64,000 bases of DNA from NCBI RefSeq assembly GCF_000282455.1, contig NZ_AKJG01000046.1:93551-157550 (forward strand), in the 5' to 3' direction. The notes under the pieces were generated by a model, which made no database searches, was not told the origin of the DNA, and saw only the letters and a program-made list of their open reading frames with translations. This document shows positions 56,399-64,000 of this stretch, piece by piece. The translations under genes were made by a program, and so were the position numbers. The stretch's first letter is position 1, and every line of letters starts with the position of its first letter. The stretch is from Pseudomonas sp. GM74 (GTDB lineage Bacteria > Pseudomonadota > Gammaproteobacteria > Pseudomonadales > Pseudomonadaceae).

Positions 56399-57184
56399 TT
56401 ACTTGGCGTCAGGCACCGCCAGCCACTGGCGCAGGATCTTCTGGTAGTTGCCTGTCGCCTTGGCCAGGTGCAGCCACTGATCGATGTACAGCTTCCAGGT
56501 GATGTCGTCCCGGGGCAGCAGGTAGGCTTTTTCGCCGTATTGCATGTAGTGCGTGGGGTTGACGGCGCACAGGCCCGGTTTGAGCTTCTGCTGGTACAGC
56601 GCCTCCGACGCATCGGTGATCATCACGTCGGCTTTTTTATCCAGCAGTTCCTGAAAGATGCTCACGTTGTCGCGCAGTTGCAATTGCGCCTTGGGCAGGT
56701 AGGCGTGGACGAAGGCTTCGTTGGTGCCGCCGGCGGGTTCGACCAGGCGAACCGTTGGCTGGTTGATCTGTTCGACGGTCTGGTACAGCGCCTGGTCTTC
56801 GCAGCGCACCAGGGGGATTTTGCCGTCAACGTCCAGGATGGTGCTGAAGAAGGCTTTTTTCTGCCGTTCCAGGGTGACCGAGACGCCGCCCATGGCGATG
56901 TCGCACTTGCCGGCGAGCATGTCGGGCATCAGGGTTTTCCAGGTGGTGGGCACCCACTCGACCTTGACGCCAAGGCTGTCGGCCAGGGCGCGGGCCATGG
57001 CGATGTCGATGCCGGAGTATTCGCCGTCCTCGGCTTTGAGGGTGTAGGGCTTGTAGTCGCCGGTGGTGCAAACCCGCAGTTGTCCCTTTTGCATGACGCT
57101 GTCCAGATGCGAAGGTTCTGCCTGGGCGCCAAGGGAGAGTGCGAGCAAGCCGCCGAGCATCATTGCTCTTTTGATTTTCGTCAT
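56399..57184 (-). CDS. pheC: periplasmic cyclohexadienyl dehydratase-like protein
   Basis: A 261-residue exported protein of the solute-binding-protein fold. The signal peptide (AMMLGGLLALSLGAQA) is followed by GQLRVCTTGDYKPYT, DIAMARALADSLGVKVEWVPTTW, DIAMGGVSVTLERQK, VRLVEPAGGTNEAF and EKAYLLPRDD, which follow P. aeruginosa PheC closely. PheC converts arogenate/prephenate to phenylalanine/phenylpyruvate. A plain amino-acid-binding protein is the alternative. ATG 57184 is chosen to start the signal peptide. Confidence 0.8.
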   Translation of the reverse strand: MTKIKRAMMLGGLLALSLGAQAEPSHLDSVMQKGQLRVCTTGDYKPYTLKAEDGEYSGIDIAMARALADSLGVKVEWVPTTWKTLMPDMLAGKCDIAMGGVSVTLERQKKAFFSTILDVDGKIPLVRCEDQALYQTVEQINQPTVRLVEPAGGTNEAFVHAYLPKAQLQLRDNVSIFQELLDKKADVMITDASEALYQQKLKPGLCAVNPTHYMQYGEKAYLLPRDDITWKLYIDQWLHLAKATGNYQKILRQWLAVPDAK

Positions 57185-57276
57185 TGTTATCGGGCTTTTG
57201 TGCTGGAGTGGTTTTGAAGGGGAGAGTGTAGTGAAACTTTCACCGGTGTGAAAAATCAACGCCCCCTGAAGATGGC

Positions 57277-58200
57277 TCATTCCACTTCCGGGCTCAACGT
57301 CCCCAACCACGCCACCAAGCCCACAATCAAAACCGCCGCGGTCATTTCCACCACCACACTGCGTCGAAGTGCGTGGGCTGCCACGCGATATTGGCCCTCC
57401 CGCAACGACCGCTCCAGCAAGGGGCCAAGGTGAAATCGGTTCAGCGCCGCCAACACCAGCATCCCGGCAAACAGCAGTACTTTGATCGCCAGCAGAATTC
57501 CGTAGGGGCTGAGTAAAACCTCATCGAGTTTCGGCCCGACGATGAACAGGTAGTTCACCACGCCCGTGACGGTGATGCCCACGACGATCAGCGCACCGAC
57601 AAGCTCAAATCGCCTGACTGCGCGAGCCAGCAAGCGTATGTGTGCTTCGGTTTGCAGGGCTTGGGGTTGTGCCATCAAGGCAAACGCCAGCAACGCGCCG
57701 AGCCAGGCGCCGGCCGCCAACAGGTGCAGGATGTCCGAAGTAAAGTGCCAGATTCGGCGACTGCCTTCGTCCATGGCGCCATGCCCGCTCCAGGCCAGGC
57801 TGGCGAGGGCGATGCCGCCGGCAATGGAGGCGATCACCAGGCTGATGCCGGGTGCGCGTGGGTTGAGCATCGATGCAACGCCCGCGACCGCCAGTGCAAT
57901 CATCCGCACGGCCCAGGCCAGCCCGACGTCTGTCTCGAACAGCATCATTTCGAGATGAGGGCGCAACTCGGTAACGTCTGATTCGCCGCTCATGGTGCGG
58001 GCCATCAGCACCATGCCGGGGATGGACAGCAGTGCGCCGAGCCCGGCTGTTGCCGTCAACAGCCGGCGAAAGGGCAGCACCGTCCCGGATAGCCGCTCCT
58101 GCCCCTTGAAGCTGTAGAACCCGAACAGCGCCACGCCAAACAACAGCATCAAATCCACATACAACACAAACCGTAGAACGACGTTGGCCGAGTCGCTCAT
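57277..58200 (-). CDS. copD: copper resistance membrane protein CopD
   Basis: A 307-residue inner-membrane protein with eight hydrophobic helices, and the family features LAWSGHGAMDEGSRRIWHFTSDILHLLAAGAWLGAL, with histidines suited to copper binding. CopD works with CopC to bring copper into the cytoplasm or to cuproproteins. It follows copC by three bases. Confidence 0.92.
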   Translation of the reverse strand: MSDSANVVLRFVLYVDLMLLFGVALFGFYSFKGQERLSGTVLPFRRLLTATAGLGALLSIPGMVLMARTMSGESDVTELRPHLEMMLFETDVGLAWAVRMIALAVAGVASMLNPRAPGISLVIASIAGGIALASLAWSGHGAMDEGSRRIWHFTSDILHLLAAGAWLGALLAFALMAQPQALQTEAHIRLLARAVRRFELVGALIVVGITVTGVVNYLFIVGPKLDEVLLSPYGILLAIKVLLFAGMLVLAALNRFHLGPLLERSLREGQYRVAAHALRRSVVVEMTAAVLIVGLVAWLGTLSPEVE

Positions 58201-58203
58201 CGA

Positions 58204-58587
58204 TCATTTCACTTTGAACGTGACGTTGCCGGTGATCGGGTGGGTGTCCGACGACACCGCGCGCCATTCGACCTTGTAAGTGCCGGCAGTCAGGGGTGTT
58301 GTGGGAGTAATGAACATGGTCTTCGGATCACTGCCGCCGCTGACTTTGGCCTTGACCGGCATCGGGGCGTGGGCCATGCCGGCCATTTCGGTCATCAGCA
58401 GTTTGGCGCCGGAAAACTGGGTGACGAGGTTTTCGGAGAAGTGCAGTTCGATCTTGTCGGGCGGGGCACCTTCTGCGCCTTCCACCGGCGTGGAGGCGAG
58501 CAGTTTGGGGTGCGCTTGAGCGAGGGTACTCATGAGCAGGCCGCTGAGTAACGCGATAACGACGGCGGTGGGTTTGATGAGGCGCAT
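58204..58587 (-). CDS. copC: periplasmic copper chaperone CopC
   Basis: A 127-residue exported protein. After the signal (VVIALLSGLLMSTLAQA) the mature protein begins HPKLLASTPVEGA with the N-terminal copper(II)-binding histidine, then ELHFSENLV, the Met-rich loop MTEMAGMAHAPM and WRAVSSDTHPITGNVTFKV with the second His. This is the full CopC/YobA fold. ATG 58587 is chosen for the signal peptide. Confidence 0.95.
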   Translation of the reverse strand: MRLIKPTAVVIALLSGLLMSTLAQAHPKLLASTPVEGAEGAPPDKIELHFSENLVTQFSGAKLLMTEMAGMAHAPMPVKAKVSGGSDPKTMFITPTTPLTAGTYKVEWRAVSSDTHPITGNVTFKVK

Positions 58588-58639
58588 GCAAGGTCCTTTA
58601 CCGCTCGAAGCGGTTGTTGTTGGTTTTGGGTGAGTCTGT

Positions 58640-59503
58640 TCAGAACCACAGCCGAACACCGAGCACGAGGCGGGTTTCGCTGCGGTCCTGGTCTTCGTCG
58701 TTGGCGTAGTCGGCGGTGTTGCCGTAGGTGCGGTTCCAGGTCACGCCGAGGTAGGGCGCGAATTCCCGGCGGATTTCGTAGCGCAGGCGCAAACCCGCCT
58801 CGGTGTTGGACAGCCCCGCGCCGATGCCTCGCTGCGGGTCGTTTTTGCCATAGGCATTGAGCTCGACGGTCGGCTGCAGGATCAGCCGATTGGTCAGCAG
58901 GATGTCGTAGTCGCCTTCCAGCCGCACGGCGCTCTGGCCGCCTTCGCCGATGAAGGCCGTGGCTTGGGCCTCGAAGTTGTACAGCGCCATGCCTTGCACG
59001 CCGAACGCGGCCCAGGTTTGCGGGGCGCCGGGTTTGAAGTCCTGGCGCACGCCGCTGACGACGTCCCACCACGGGGAAATGGCGTGGCCCCACAGGGCCT
59101 GGATTTCCGCGTCCTCGGTCACGCCGTTGGTGCGCTCGCCTTCGGAGCGCAGCCACAGGCGATCGATGTCGCCGCCGACCCAACCGGACAAATCCCAGGC
59201 CAGGGTGCTGCCGTCGTCGGCGTCCTGCCACTCGAGTTTGTCGGCGAGGAAAAATGAATTGAGCGTGCTGTCATGTACGTGGTGACCGGCGGGATCGGCG
59301 TACACCGCAGCGCGATCGGCATCGGTCAGCACCGGGATCGGCGTGCGGCTTTCGCTGGGGGCGGCGGGCTGCATCTGGCCGTCGTCCATGCCTTGCATCT
59401 GGCCGTGGTCCATCTGGCTGTGATCCATGCCTTGCATGTCATCGCTGGCGGCTATCGCCGTCGAGGTCGCGAGTGCCAAAAAAAACGGGGTGAATCGAAT
59501 CAT
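58640..59503 (-). CDS. copB: outer-membrane copper resistance protein CopB
   Basis: A 287-residue protein with signal ([13 protein letters not shown]), Met/His-rich copper-binding N-terminus ([19 protein letters not shown]) and a beta-barrel from about residue 85 to the terminal phenylalanine in GVRLWF, as for outer-membrane proteins. It sequesters or passages copper together with CopA. It starts ten bases after the copA stop. Confidence 0.93.
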   Translation of the reverse strand: MIRFTPFFLALATSTAIAASDDMQGMDHSQMDHGQMQGMDDGQMQPAAPSESRTPIPVLTDADRAAVYADPAGHHVHDSTLNSFFLADKLEWQDADDGSTLAWDLSGWVGGDIDRLWLRSEGERTNGVTEDAEIQALWGHAISPWWDVVSGVRQDFKPGAPQTWAAFGVQGMALYNFEAQATAFIGEGGQSAVRLEGDYDILLTNRLILQPTVELNAYGKNDPQRGIGAGLSNTEAGLRLRYEIRREFAPYLGVTWNRTYGNTADYANDEDQDRSETRLVLGVRLWF

Positions 59504-59513
59504 GGGGTGCGCC

Positions 59514-61235
59514 TCATTCTTCCACGCGAACTTCACGGAACATGCCCATTTCCATGTGGTACAGGAGATGGCAGTGATAGGCCCAACGGCCGAGCGCATC
59601 GGCAGTGACCCGATAGCTGCGCCGGGAGCCGGGTGGCATGTCGATGGTGTGTTTGCGCACCATGAACTGGCCGTTCTCGTCTTCGAGGTCGCTCCACATG
59701 CCATGCAGGTGGATGGGGTGCATCATCATCGTGTCGTTGACCAGCACGATCCGCAGCCGCTCGCCGTACTTGAGGCGCAGAGGCTCTGCATCAGAAAACT
59801 TCACGCCGTTGAACGACCAGGCGAATTTTTCCATGTGGCCGGTCAGGTGCAGCTCGATGGTGCGGCCAGGGTCGCGGCCGTCCGGATCTTCGAAGGTGCT
59901 GCGCAGGTCAGAGTAGGTGAGCACGCGGCGACCGTTGTTGCGCAGGCCCATGCCGGGATCGTCGAGTTTTGGTGAGGTGGACATGGCTTGCATGTCCACC
60001 AGCGGGTTGTCGGTTTCCGAGGCCGGGTGGGACTGCATGCCGGGCATGTCGCCCATGGCCATGTTGCTGTGATCCATGCTTGCCATGCTGCCGTGGTTCA
60101 TGCCGGCCATACCCATGCCGCCCATGCCCATGTCATCCATGGTCACCAGAGGGCGTGGGTCCAATGGCGGCAGTGGCGCAACCTGTCCGGCCTTCATTGC
60201 CAGGGTGCCCCGTGCGTATCCGGTGCGATCCATCGCCTGGGCGAACAGGGTGTAGGCCGTTTCGGTCGGTTCGACGATAACGTCGAAGGTTTCCGCCACG
60301 GCAATGCGAAACTCGTCGACGCTCACCGGTTTGACGTGCAGGCCATCGGCGGCGACCACGGTCATTTTCAGGCCGGGGATGCGCACGTCGAAGTAGGTCA
60401 TGGCCGAGCCGTTGATGAAGCGCAGCCGCAGCTTTTCCCCCGGGCGGAACACCCCGGTCCAGTTCGAGTCCGGTGCCTGGCCGTTCAACAGGTAGGTGTA
60501 AGTGGCGCCGCCGACGTCCGCGAGGTCGGTGGGGTTCATCTTCATCTCGGCCCACATTTTGCGATCGGCGACGGTCGGCCCCCAGCCTTTTTCGCTGACG
60601 TCGTGGATGAAGTCGCCCACGGTGCGTTTGTTGAAGTTGAAGTAATCGGACTGTTTTTTCAGCGTCTTCATCAGGCCGACCGGGTCTTCGTCGGTCCAGT
60701 CGCTGAGCATCACCACGTAGTCGCGGTCGTACTGGAACGGCTCCGGGTCCTTGGCGTCGATCACCAGCGGGCCGTAGACGCCGGATTGTTCCTGGAACCC
60801 CGAATGGCTGTGATACCAGTAGGTGCCGTTCTGCCGCACGGTGAACTGGTAGACGTACAGGCCGCCAGGCTCGATGCCCTTGAAGCTCAGCCCCGGCACG
60901 CCGTCCATGTTGGCCGGCAGCAGGATGCCGTGCCAGTGAATGGATGTGCTGTCCTTGAGTCTGTTGCGCACCCGCAGCGTCACCGTATCGCCTTCGCGCC
61001 AGCGCAGCAGCGGGCCGGGAATGCCGCCGTTGATGGTCATCGCGGTGCGCGGGCTGCCGCTGAAGTTGACCGGGGATTGGCCGATGGACAGCTCGAAATC
61101 ATTACCGGCCAACACCTGGGGTTCGCCGGGACTGCTGATCGCCCAGACCGGCGTGCGCCATAACCCGAGGCCGCCGAAGAGCCCGCCGATGGCCAGGCCT
61201 TTGACGAAGGTGCGTCTTGAAGTGTGGGAGTGCAT
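59514..61235 (-). CDS. copA: multicopper oxidase CopA
   Basis: A 573-residue periplasmic multicopper oxidase that would oxidise Cu(I) to Cu(II). It has a Tat signal (SRRTFVKG), HWHG and WYHSHSG trinuclear ligands in the first domain, Met-rich loops ([14 protein letters not shown] and around) and the C-terminal HPIHLHGM and [12 protein letters not shown] clusters. Order copA-B-C-D on one strand is the Pseudomonas cop operon. No CopRS pair is visible in the window. Confidence 0.95.
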   Translation of the reverse strand: MHSHTSRRTFVKGLAIGGLFGGLGLWRTPVWAISSPGEPQVLAGNDFELSIGQSPVNFSGSPRTAMTINGGIPGPLLRWREGDTVTLRVRNRLKDSTSIHWHGILLPANMDGVPGLSFKGIEPGGLYVYQFTVRQNGTYWYHSHSGFQEQSGVYGPLVIDAKDPEPFQYDRDYVVMLSDWTDEDPVGLMKTLKKQSDYFNFNKRTVGDFIHDVSEKGWGPTVADRKMWAEMKMNPTDLADVGGATYTYLLNGQAPDSNWTGVFRPGEKLRLRFINGSAMTYFDVRIPGLKMTVVAADGLHVKPVSVDEFRIAVAETFDVIVEPTETAYTLFAQAMDRTGYARGTLAMKAGQVAPLPPLDPRPLVTMDDMGMGGMGMAGMNHGSMASMDHSNMAMGDMPGMQSHPASETDNPLVDMQAMSTSPKLDDPGMGLRNNGRRVLTYSDLRSTFEDPDGRDPGRTIELHLTGHMEKFAWSFNGVKFSDAEPLRLKYGERLRIVLVNDTMMMHPIHLHGMWSDLEDENGQFMVRKHTIDMPPGSRRSYRVTADALGRWAYHCHLLYHMEMGMFREVRVEE

Positions 61236-61315
61236 GCCGTGTGTTCCGCCCGTCAGCCTGTTGAACTTGTCGACGAGGCTAGCGGGCGGTGCCTTTCAGC
61301 AGGCTGAGGCGGGGA

Positions 61316-62044
61316 TTACAGTTTTGACAGGTTGGACGTCGCTTTCTGGCTTGAAGTGGACTTTTCCCTTGAGGCCACGGTGTCGCCGCCGCAGTTGATG
61401 TAGGAAGACGACTTCAGCCAGCGTTGGTCCGGGTAGTAGGAAAACAACAATTGCCCGCCCTTCATCGAATCAATCAGTCGATGGGCAATCGCCGGCCTGA
61501 CGGCCGGGCAACCCAGGCTGCGGCCGATGCGGCCATTGGCGCGGGCCAGCACCGGGCTGACATAGGGCGCGCCGTGAATGACGATGGCCCGGTCAAAGGC
61601 GTTGTCGTTGAAGCCGGGCTCCAGGCCTTCCATGCGCAGCGAGTAACCGTTCTGGCCGAGATAGCTTTGCTGGGTGCGGAACAGACCGAGGCTGGTGGCG
61701 TGGCTTTCGTTGCGGTTGGAGAACAGCGTCGCCATGTTTTCACCGCTGTTGCGACCATGGGCGACCAGTTCGTGAAACAGCAACTTGCGCCGCTTAAGAT
61801 CAAAGACCCAAAGACGTTGTTCGGTCGAGGGCAGGGAGTAATCGATCACCGCCAGTCTTTGGGCGGGGGCGATACCTTGTGCGCGGCTGCATTGGGTGGC
61901 GCGAACGGCCAGGGCAATCACTTTGGCGTCGGCACCGGGGGCTGCTTTGACCAGCGCGTTTTCAAGCGAATCGGCGTAGGCTGACGTTACTGAAAGGCAC
62001 GTCAGTAAAATGGCAAATAAAAGGCCAAAGCGGTTTAGCGCCAT
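61316..62044 (-). CDS. murein L,D-transpeptidase catalytic-domain family protein (YkuD_2)
   Basis: A 242-residue exported protein of the YkuD_2 family. After a signal peptide (FGLLFAILLTCLSVTSAYA), the catalytic region shows RAIVIHGAPY with histidine and GRSLGCPAV with the nucleophile cysteine. It should modify peptidoglycan cross-links or anchor proteins. It is divergent from the larger L,D-transpeptidase at 62130, so they share an 85-bp promoter region. Confidence 0.9.
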   Translation of the reverse strand: MALNRFGLLFAILLTCLSVTSAYADSLENALVKAAPGADAKVIALAVRATQCSRAQGIAPAQRLAVIDYSLPSTEQRLWVFDLKRRKLLFHELVAHGRNSGENMATLFSNRNESHATSLGLFRTQQSYLGQNGYSLRMEGLEPGFNDNAFDRAIVIHGAPYVSPVLARANGRIGRSLGCPAVRPAIAHRLIDSMKGGQLLFSYYPDQRWLKSSSYINCGGDTVASREKSTSSQKATSNLSKL

Positions 62045-62129
62045 AGTCGGGTCTCATCATGATAATTTCGAGTCTAGCTGGCAGCGAGTGGAAAGCTAGC
62101 CGTTTGAAACGGGGGATTAAGGATTATCC

Positions 62130-63887
62130 ATGGTGCAATTAACAAGGTCATTCGTCATAAGCCGCATGTTTTTTATGGGCTTTCTGATCAGCGGTGCGGC
62201 GTTTGGGCAAATTTCGCCGATTGAGCCGGTATCTGTAGCGAGCAGCACAATCGATGCCGCAACGCCCGGCGATGCGGTCGGCCATGCGATTCAGGCGACG
62301 CTGGAACCGCTGCGGTCGGCCTTTCCGCCGTTGCTCACGTCCAGGCGCCATCAGCGCGTGGATGTCAGCCGGGTGGTGCTCGATTTCTATATGCATCGCA
62401 ATTATCGCGCCGCGTGGACAGACGATCGTGACGTGGCGCAATTACTCAAGAGCCTGGAAGACACCCGAATCGACGGCCTGAATCCGGCGGATTTTCGCAT
62501 CACCGAACTGGCACAGGCCCATGAATCGCTGGCGGCGGCCATGCCTTCCACGGCGCAACGGGCGATGTTCGACATGGCGGCGACCCGCACGTTCATCACC
62601 GCGCTGCTGCAACTGCGACGGGGCAAGGTCGATCCGTCGCGGCTGGACATTCACTGGAATTTCGAACCTGCCGGCGGCAATGCCCGCGAGGACATGAACA
62701 ACCTGTTCGCCGCCCTGGATGACCATGACGTGGGGCGTGCCTTTGCCGAGGCACCTCCTCAGGAAGAGATTTACCGCAACTTGCGTGAGGGCCTGGCCCG
62801 GTTGCGCCAGGTCCGTGATGCGGGCGGCTGGCCGAAAGTCACCGAAGGGCAATCGCTCAAGCCCGGCATGGACGGTGTGGCGGTCGCACAATTGCGTGCG
62901 CGTCTGGTGGCGGGCGGTTACCTGGACCCGCACCTGTCGAAAAAGGCCGGTTACGACGGCAAGGTCATTGCCGCGGTGAAGAAGTATCAGACTGAGCAAT
63001 ACCTGGGTGCCGATGGCGTGGCGGGGGCGGCGACGCTGGCGGCACTGAACGTGCCTGTCGAGGCGCGGATCGATCAGGTGCGGGTCAACATGGAGCGCGC
63101 TCGCTGGCTGTTGTACAAACTTCAGGGAACCTTCGTGATCGTCGATATCGCCGGCTACAAGGTGGCGATGTACCGCGACGGTCTGCCGATCTGGCGTTCG
63201 CGGGTGCAAGTCGGTAAACCGGTGCGCAGTACGCCGGTGTTCCAGGCCGAAATCACCTACATCACCTTCAACCCGACCTGGACCGTGCCGCCGACCATCC
63301 TCAAGCAGGACGTGATTCCGAAAGTCCAGAACGATCCGGGCTATCTGGCGGCCAACCGCATTCGTGTGCTCGACCGTGAAGGCAATGTGCTCGACCCGTC
63401 GGACGTTGACTGGAGCAATCCGCGAGGCATCCACCTGCGTCAGGATGCCGGGCCCGACAGTTCGCTGGGGCAGGTGGTGATCCGCTTCCCCAACGACTAT
63501 GCGATTTACCTGCACGACACGCCACACCGAGAGCTGTTTGCCAAGACGGTCCGGGCCACCAGTTCGGGCTGCATCCGCGTGGAAAACCCGCTGCAACTGG
63601 TCGAGTTGTTGTTCAACGACCCGGTGCGCTGGAACAGCGCCGGCATCCAGAAGCAGTTGGCCAATGGCCGGACCGAGAACGTCCTGCTGCCGGTGAAAGT
63701 GCCGGTGTTGTTGGCTTACTGGACTGTGGACCTGAGCAACGACGGGCGGGTGACGTTCAAGCCCGACATTTATGATTACGATGCCAGGGTGTTGCAGGGC
63801 TTGAGTCAGCCTACGAAACTGCCCGCGCTGGACTTGCGTCGCGCAGAGATACCGCTGGTGGTGACGGGGCAGAGCAATCAACCCTGA
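62130..63887 (+). CDS. L,D-transpeptidase, YcbB/LdtD-like
   Basis: A 585-residue murein L,D-transpeptidase. It has an N-terminal signal anchor (VISRMFFMGFLISGAAFG), a scaffold domain (DFYMHRNYRAAWTDDRDVAQLL), a peptidoglycan-binding repeat (LKPGMDGVAVAQLRARLVAGGYL, GAATLAALNVPVEARIDQVRVNMERARWL) and the YkuD domain with LHDTPHRELF and ATSSGCIRVENP (nucleophile Cys481). It forms 3-3 cross-links. This length and layout match YcbB. Confidence 0.93.
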   Translation: MVQLTRSFVISRMFFMGFLISGAAFGQISPIEPVSVASSTIDAATPGDAVGHAIQATLEPLRSAFPPLLTSRRHQRVDVSRVVLDFYMHRNYRAAWTDDRDVAQLLKSLEDTRIDGLNPADFRITELAQAHESLAAAMPSTAQRAMFDMAATRTFITALLQLRRGKVDPSRLDIHWNFEPAGGNAREDMNNLFAALDDHDVGRAFAEAPPQEEIYRNLREGLARLRQVRDAGGWPKVTEGQSLKPGMDGVAVAQLRARLVAGGYLDPHLSKKAGYDGKVIAAVKKYQTEQYLGADGVAGAATLAALNVPVEARIDQVRVNMERARWLLYKLQGTFVIVDIAGYKVAMYRDGLPIWRSRVQVGKPVRSTPVFQAEITYITFNPTWTVPPTILKQDVIPKVQNDPGYLAANRIRVLDREGNVLDPSDVDWSNPRGIHLRQDAGPDSSLGQVVIRFPNDYAIYLHDTPHRELFAKTVRATSSGCIRVENPLQLVELLFNDPVRWNSAGIQKQLANGRTENVLLPVKVPVLLAYWTVDLSNDGRVTFKPDIYDYDARVLQGLSQPTKLPALDLRRAEIPLVVTGQSNQP

Positions 63888-63952
63888 AAGGGTAAAATAG
63901 GCACCACTGGGGCTAATGCCAGTCAGTTAAGCAATTTCATCCGCGACACCCT

Positions 63953-64000
63953 TTGTAGCAGCTGCCGAGCCCGCGAGGCTGCGTTCGGCTGCGAAGCAGT
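63953..64000. repeat. intergenic repeat of REP type, partial at the window edge
   Basis: TTTGTAGCAGCTGCCGAGCC continues into CGCGAGGCTGCGTTCGGCTG, a GC-rich inverted-repeat sequence of the kind scattered between Pseudomonas genes. It is cut by the window end, so its full structure cannot be seen. Nothing else is recognised between 63888 and 64000. Confidence 0.55.

Noticed and set aside
1..64000. CRISPR array
   Set aside because: No regularly spaced repeat-spacer pattern was found; the only arrays are the decamer repeats at 18393-18684, which are irregular.

Overview
The window is a piece of a Pseudomonas chromosome, most likely of the P. fluorescens group. The evidence is a REPIN of the fluorescens type at 294-387, a CopA/B/C/D copper operon, a periplasmic cyclohexadienyl dehydratase, undecaprenyl-phosphate sugar chemistry and high GC. 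It is split by one large, apparently complete temperate prophage of about 46.3 kb (7015-53284) inserted in the 5' end of dusA. A 19-bp identical core marks both ends, and a 27-codon remnant of the original dusA start remains beyond the right end. No tRNA, rRNA or CRISPR array was found.

Left host flank (1-7014): the end of a PLP-dependent deaminase/desulfhydrase gene, a REPIN, a cytochrome b561, a WcaJ-like undecaprenyl-phosphate sugar transferase, two winged-helix regulators, uppP and dusA.

Prophage: the integrase is at the left end, followed by a leftward early block (8334-13742). That block holds an Ntn-hydrolase-like protein, two PrtN-like proteins, an orphan C5 methyltransferase, a YfdQ/DUF2303 protein, a KilAC protein and small unknowns. 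An immunity region (13778-14858) has a LexA-type repressor, a Cro-like protein and near-identical 19-bp operators that overlap three predicted promoters. The rightward genes run CII-like, TraR/DksA-like, primase-helicase, an iteron-like array, holin, then a lambda-type head module (terminase GpA, gpW, portal, ClpP-like protease, gpD, gpE, FII and Z). A P2-type contractile tail module follows (V, W, J, I, fibre, chaperone, sheath, tube, E/E', tape measure, U, X, D), then lysis (GH19 endolysin, Rz with nested Rz1) and a Dam methylase. This lambda-head/P2-tail chimera is a myovirus, not a tailocin.

The right arm (43469-52426) is a low-GC cargo of glycosyltransferases, a FAD oxidoreductase, an epimerase-like SDR, a TIM-barrel isomerase, a small flippase-like protein and two GT-C-like membrane proteins. 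It resembles a lysogenic-conversion cassette that would make, flip and attach a modified sugar to surface polysaccharide. It carries a nine-G tract in the FAD gene, a classical phase-variation substrate, and an exact 1991-bp tandem duplication that truncated one GT-C gene. This is the strongest candidate for a poorly described system.

Right host flank (53285-64000): a coiled-coil two-TM protein of unknown role, a small Pseudomonas protein behind a long hairpin-rich leader, a small lipoprotein, a PheC-like protein, copABCD and two L,D-transpeptidase genes.
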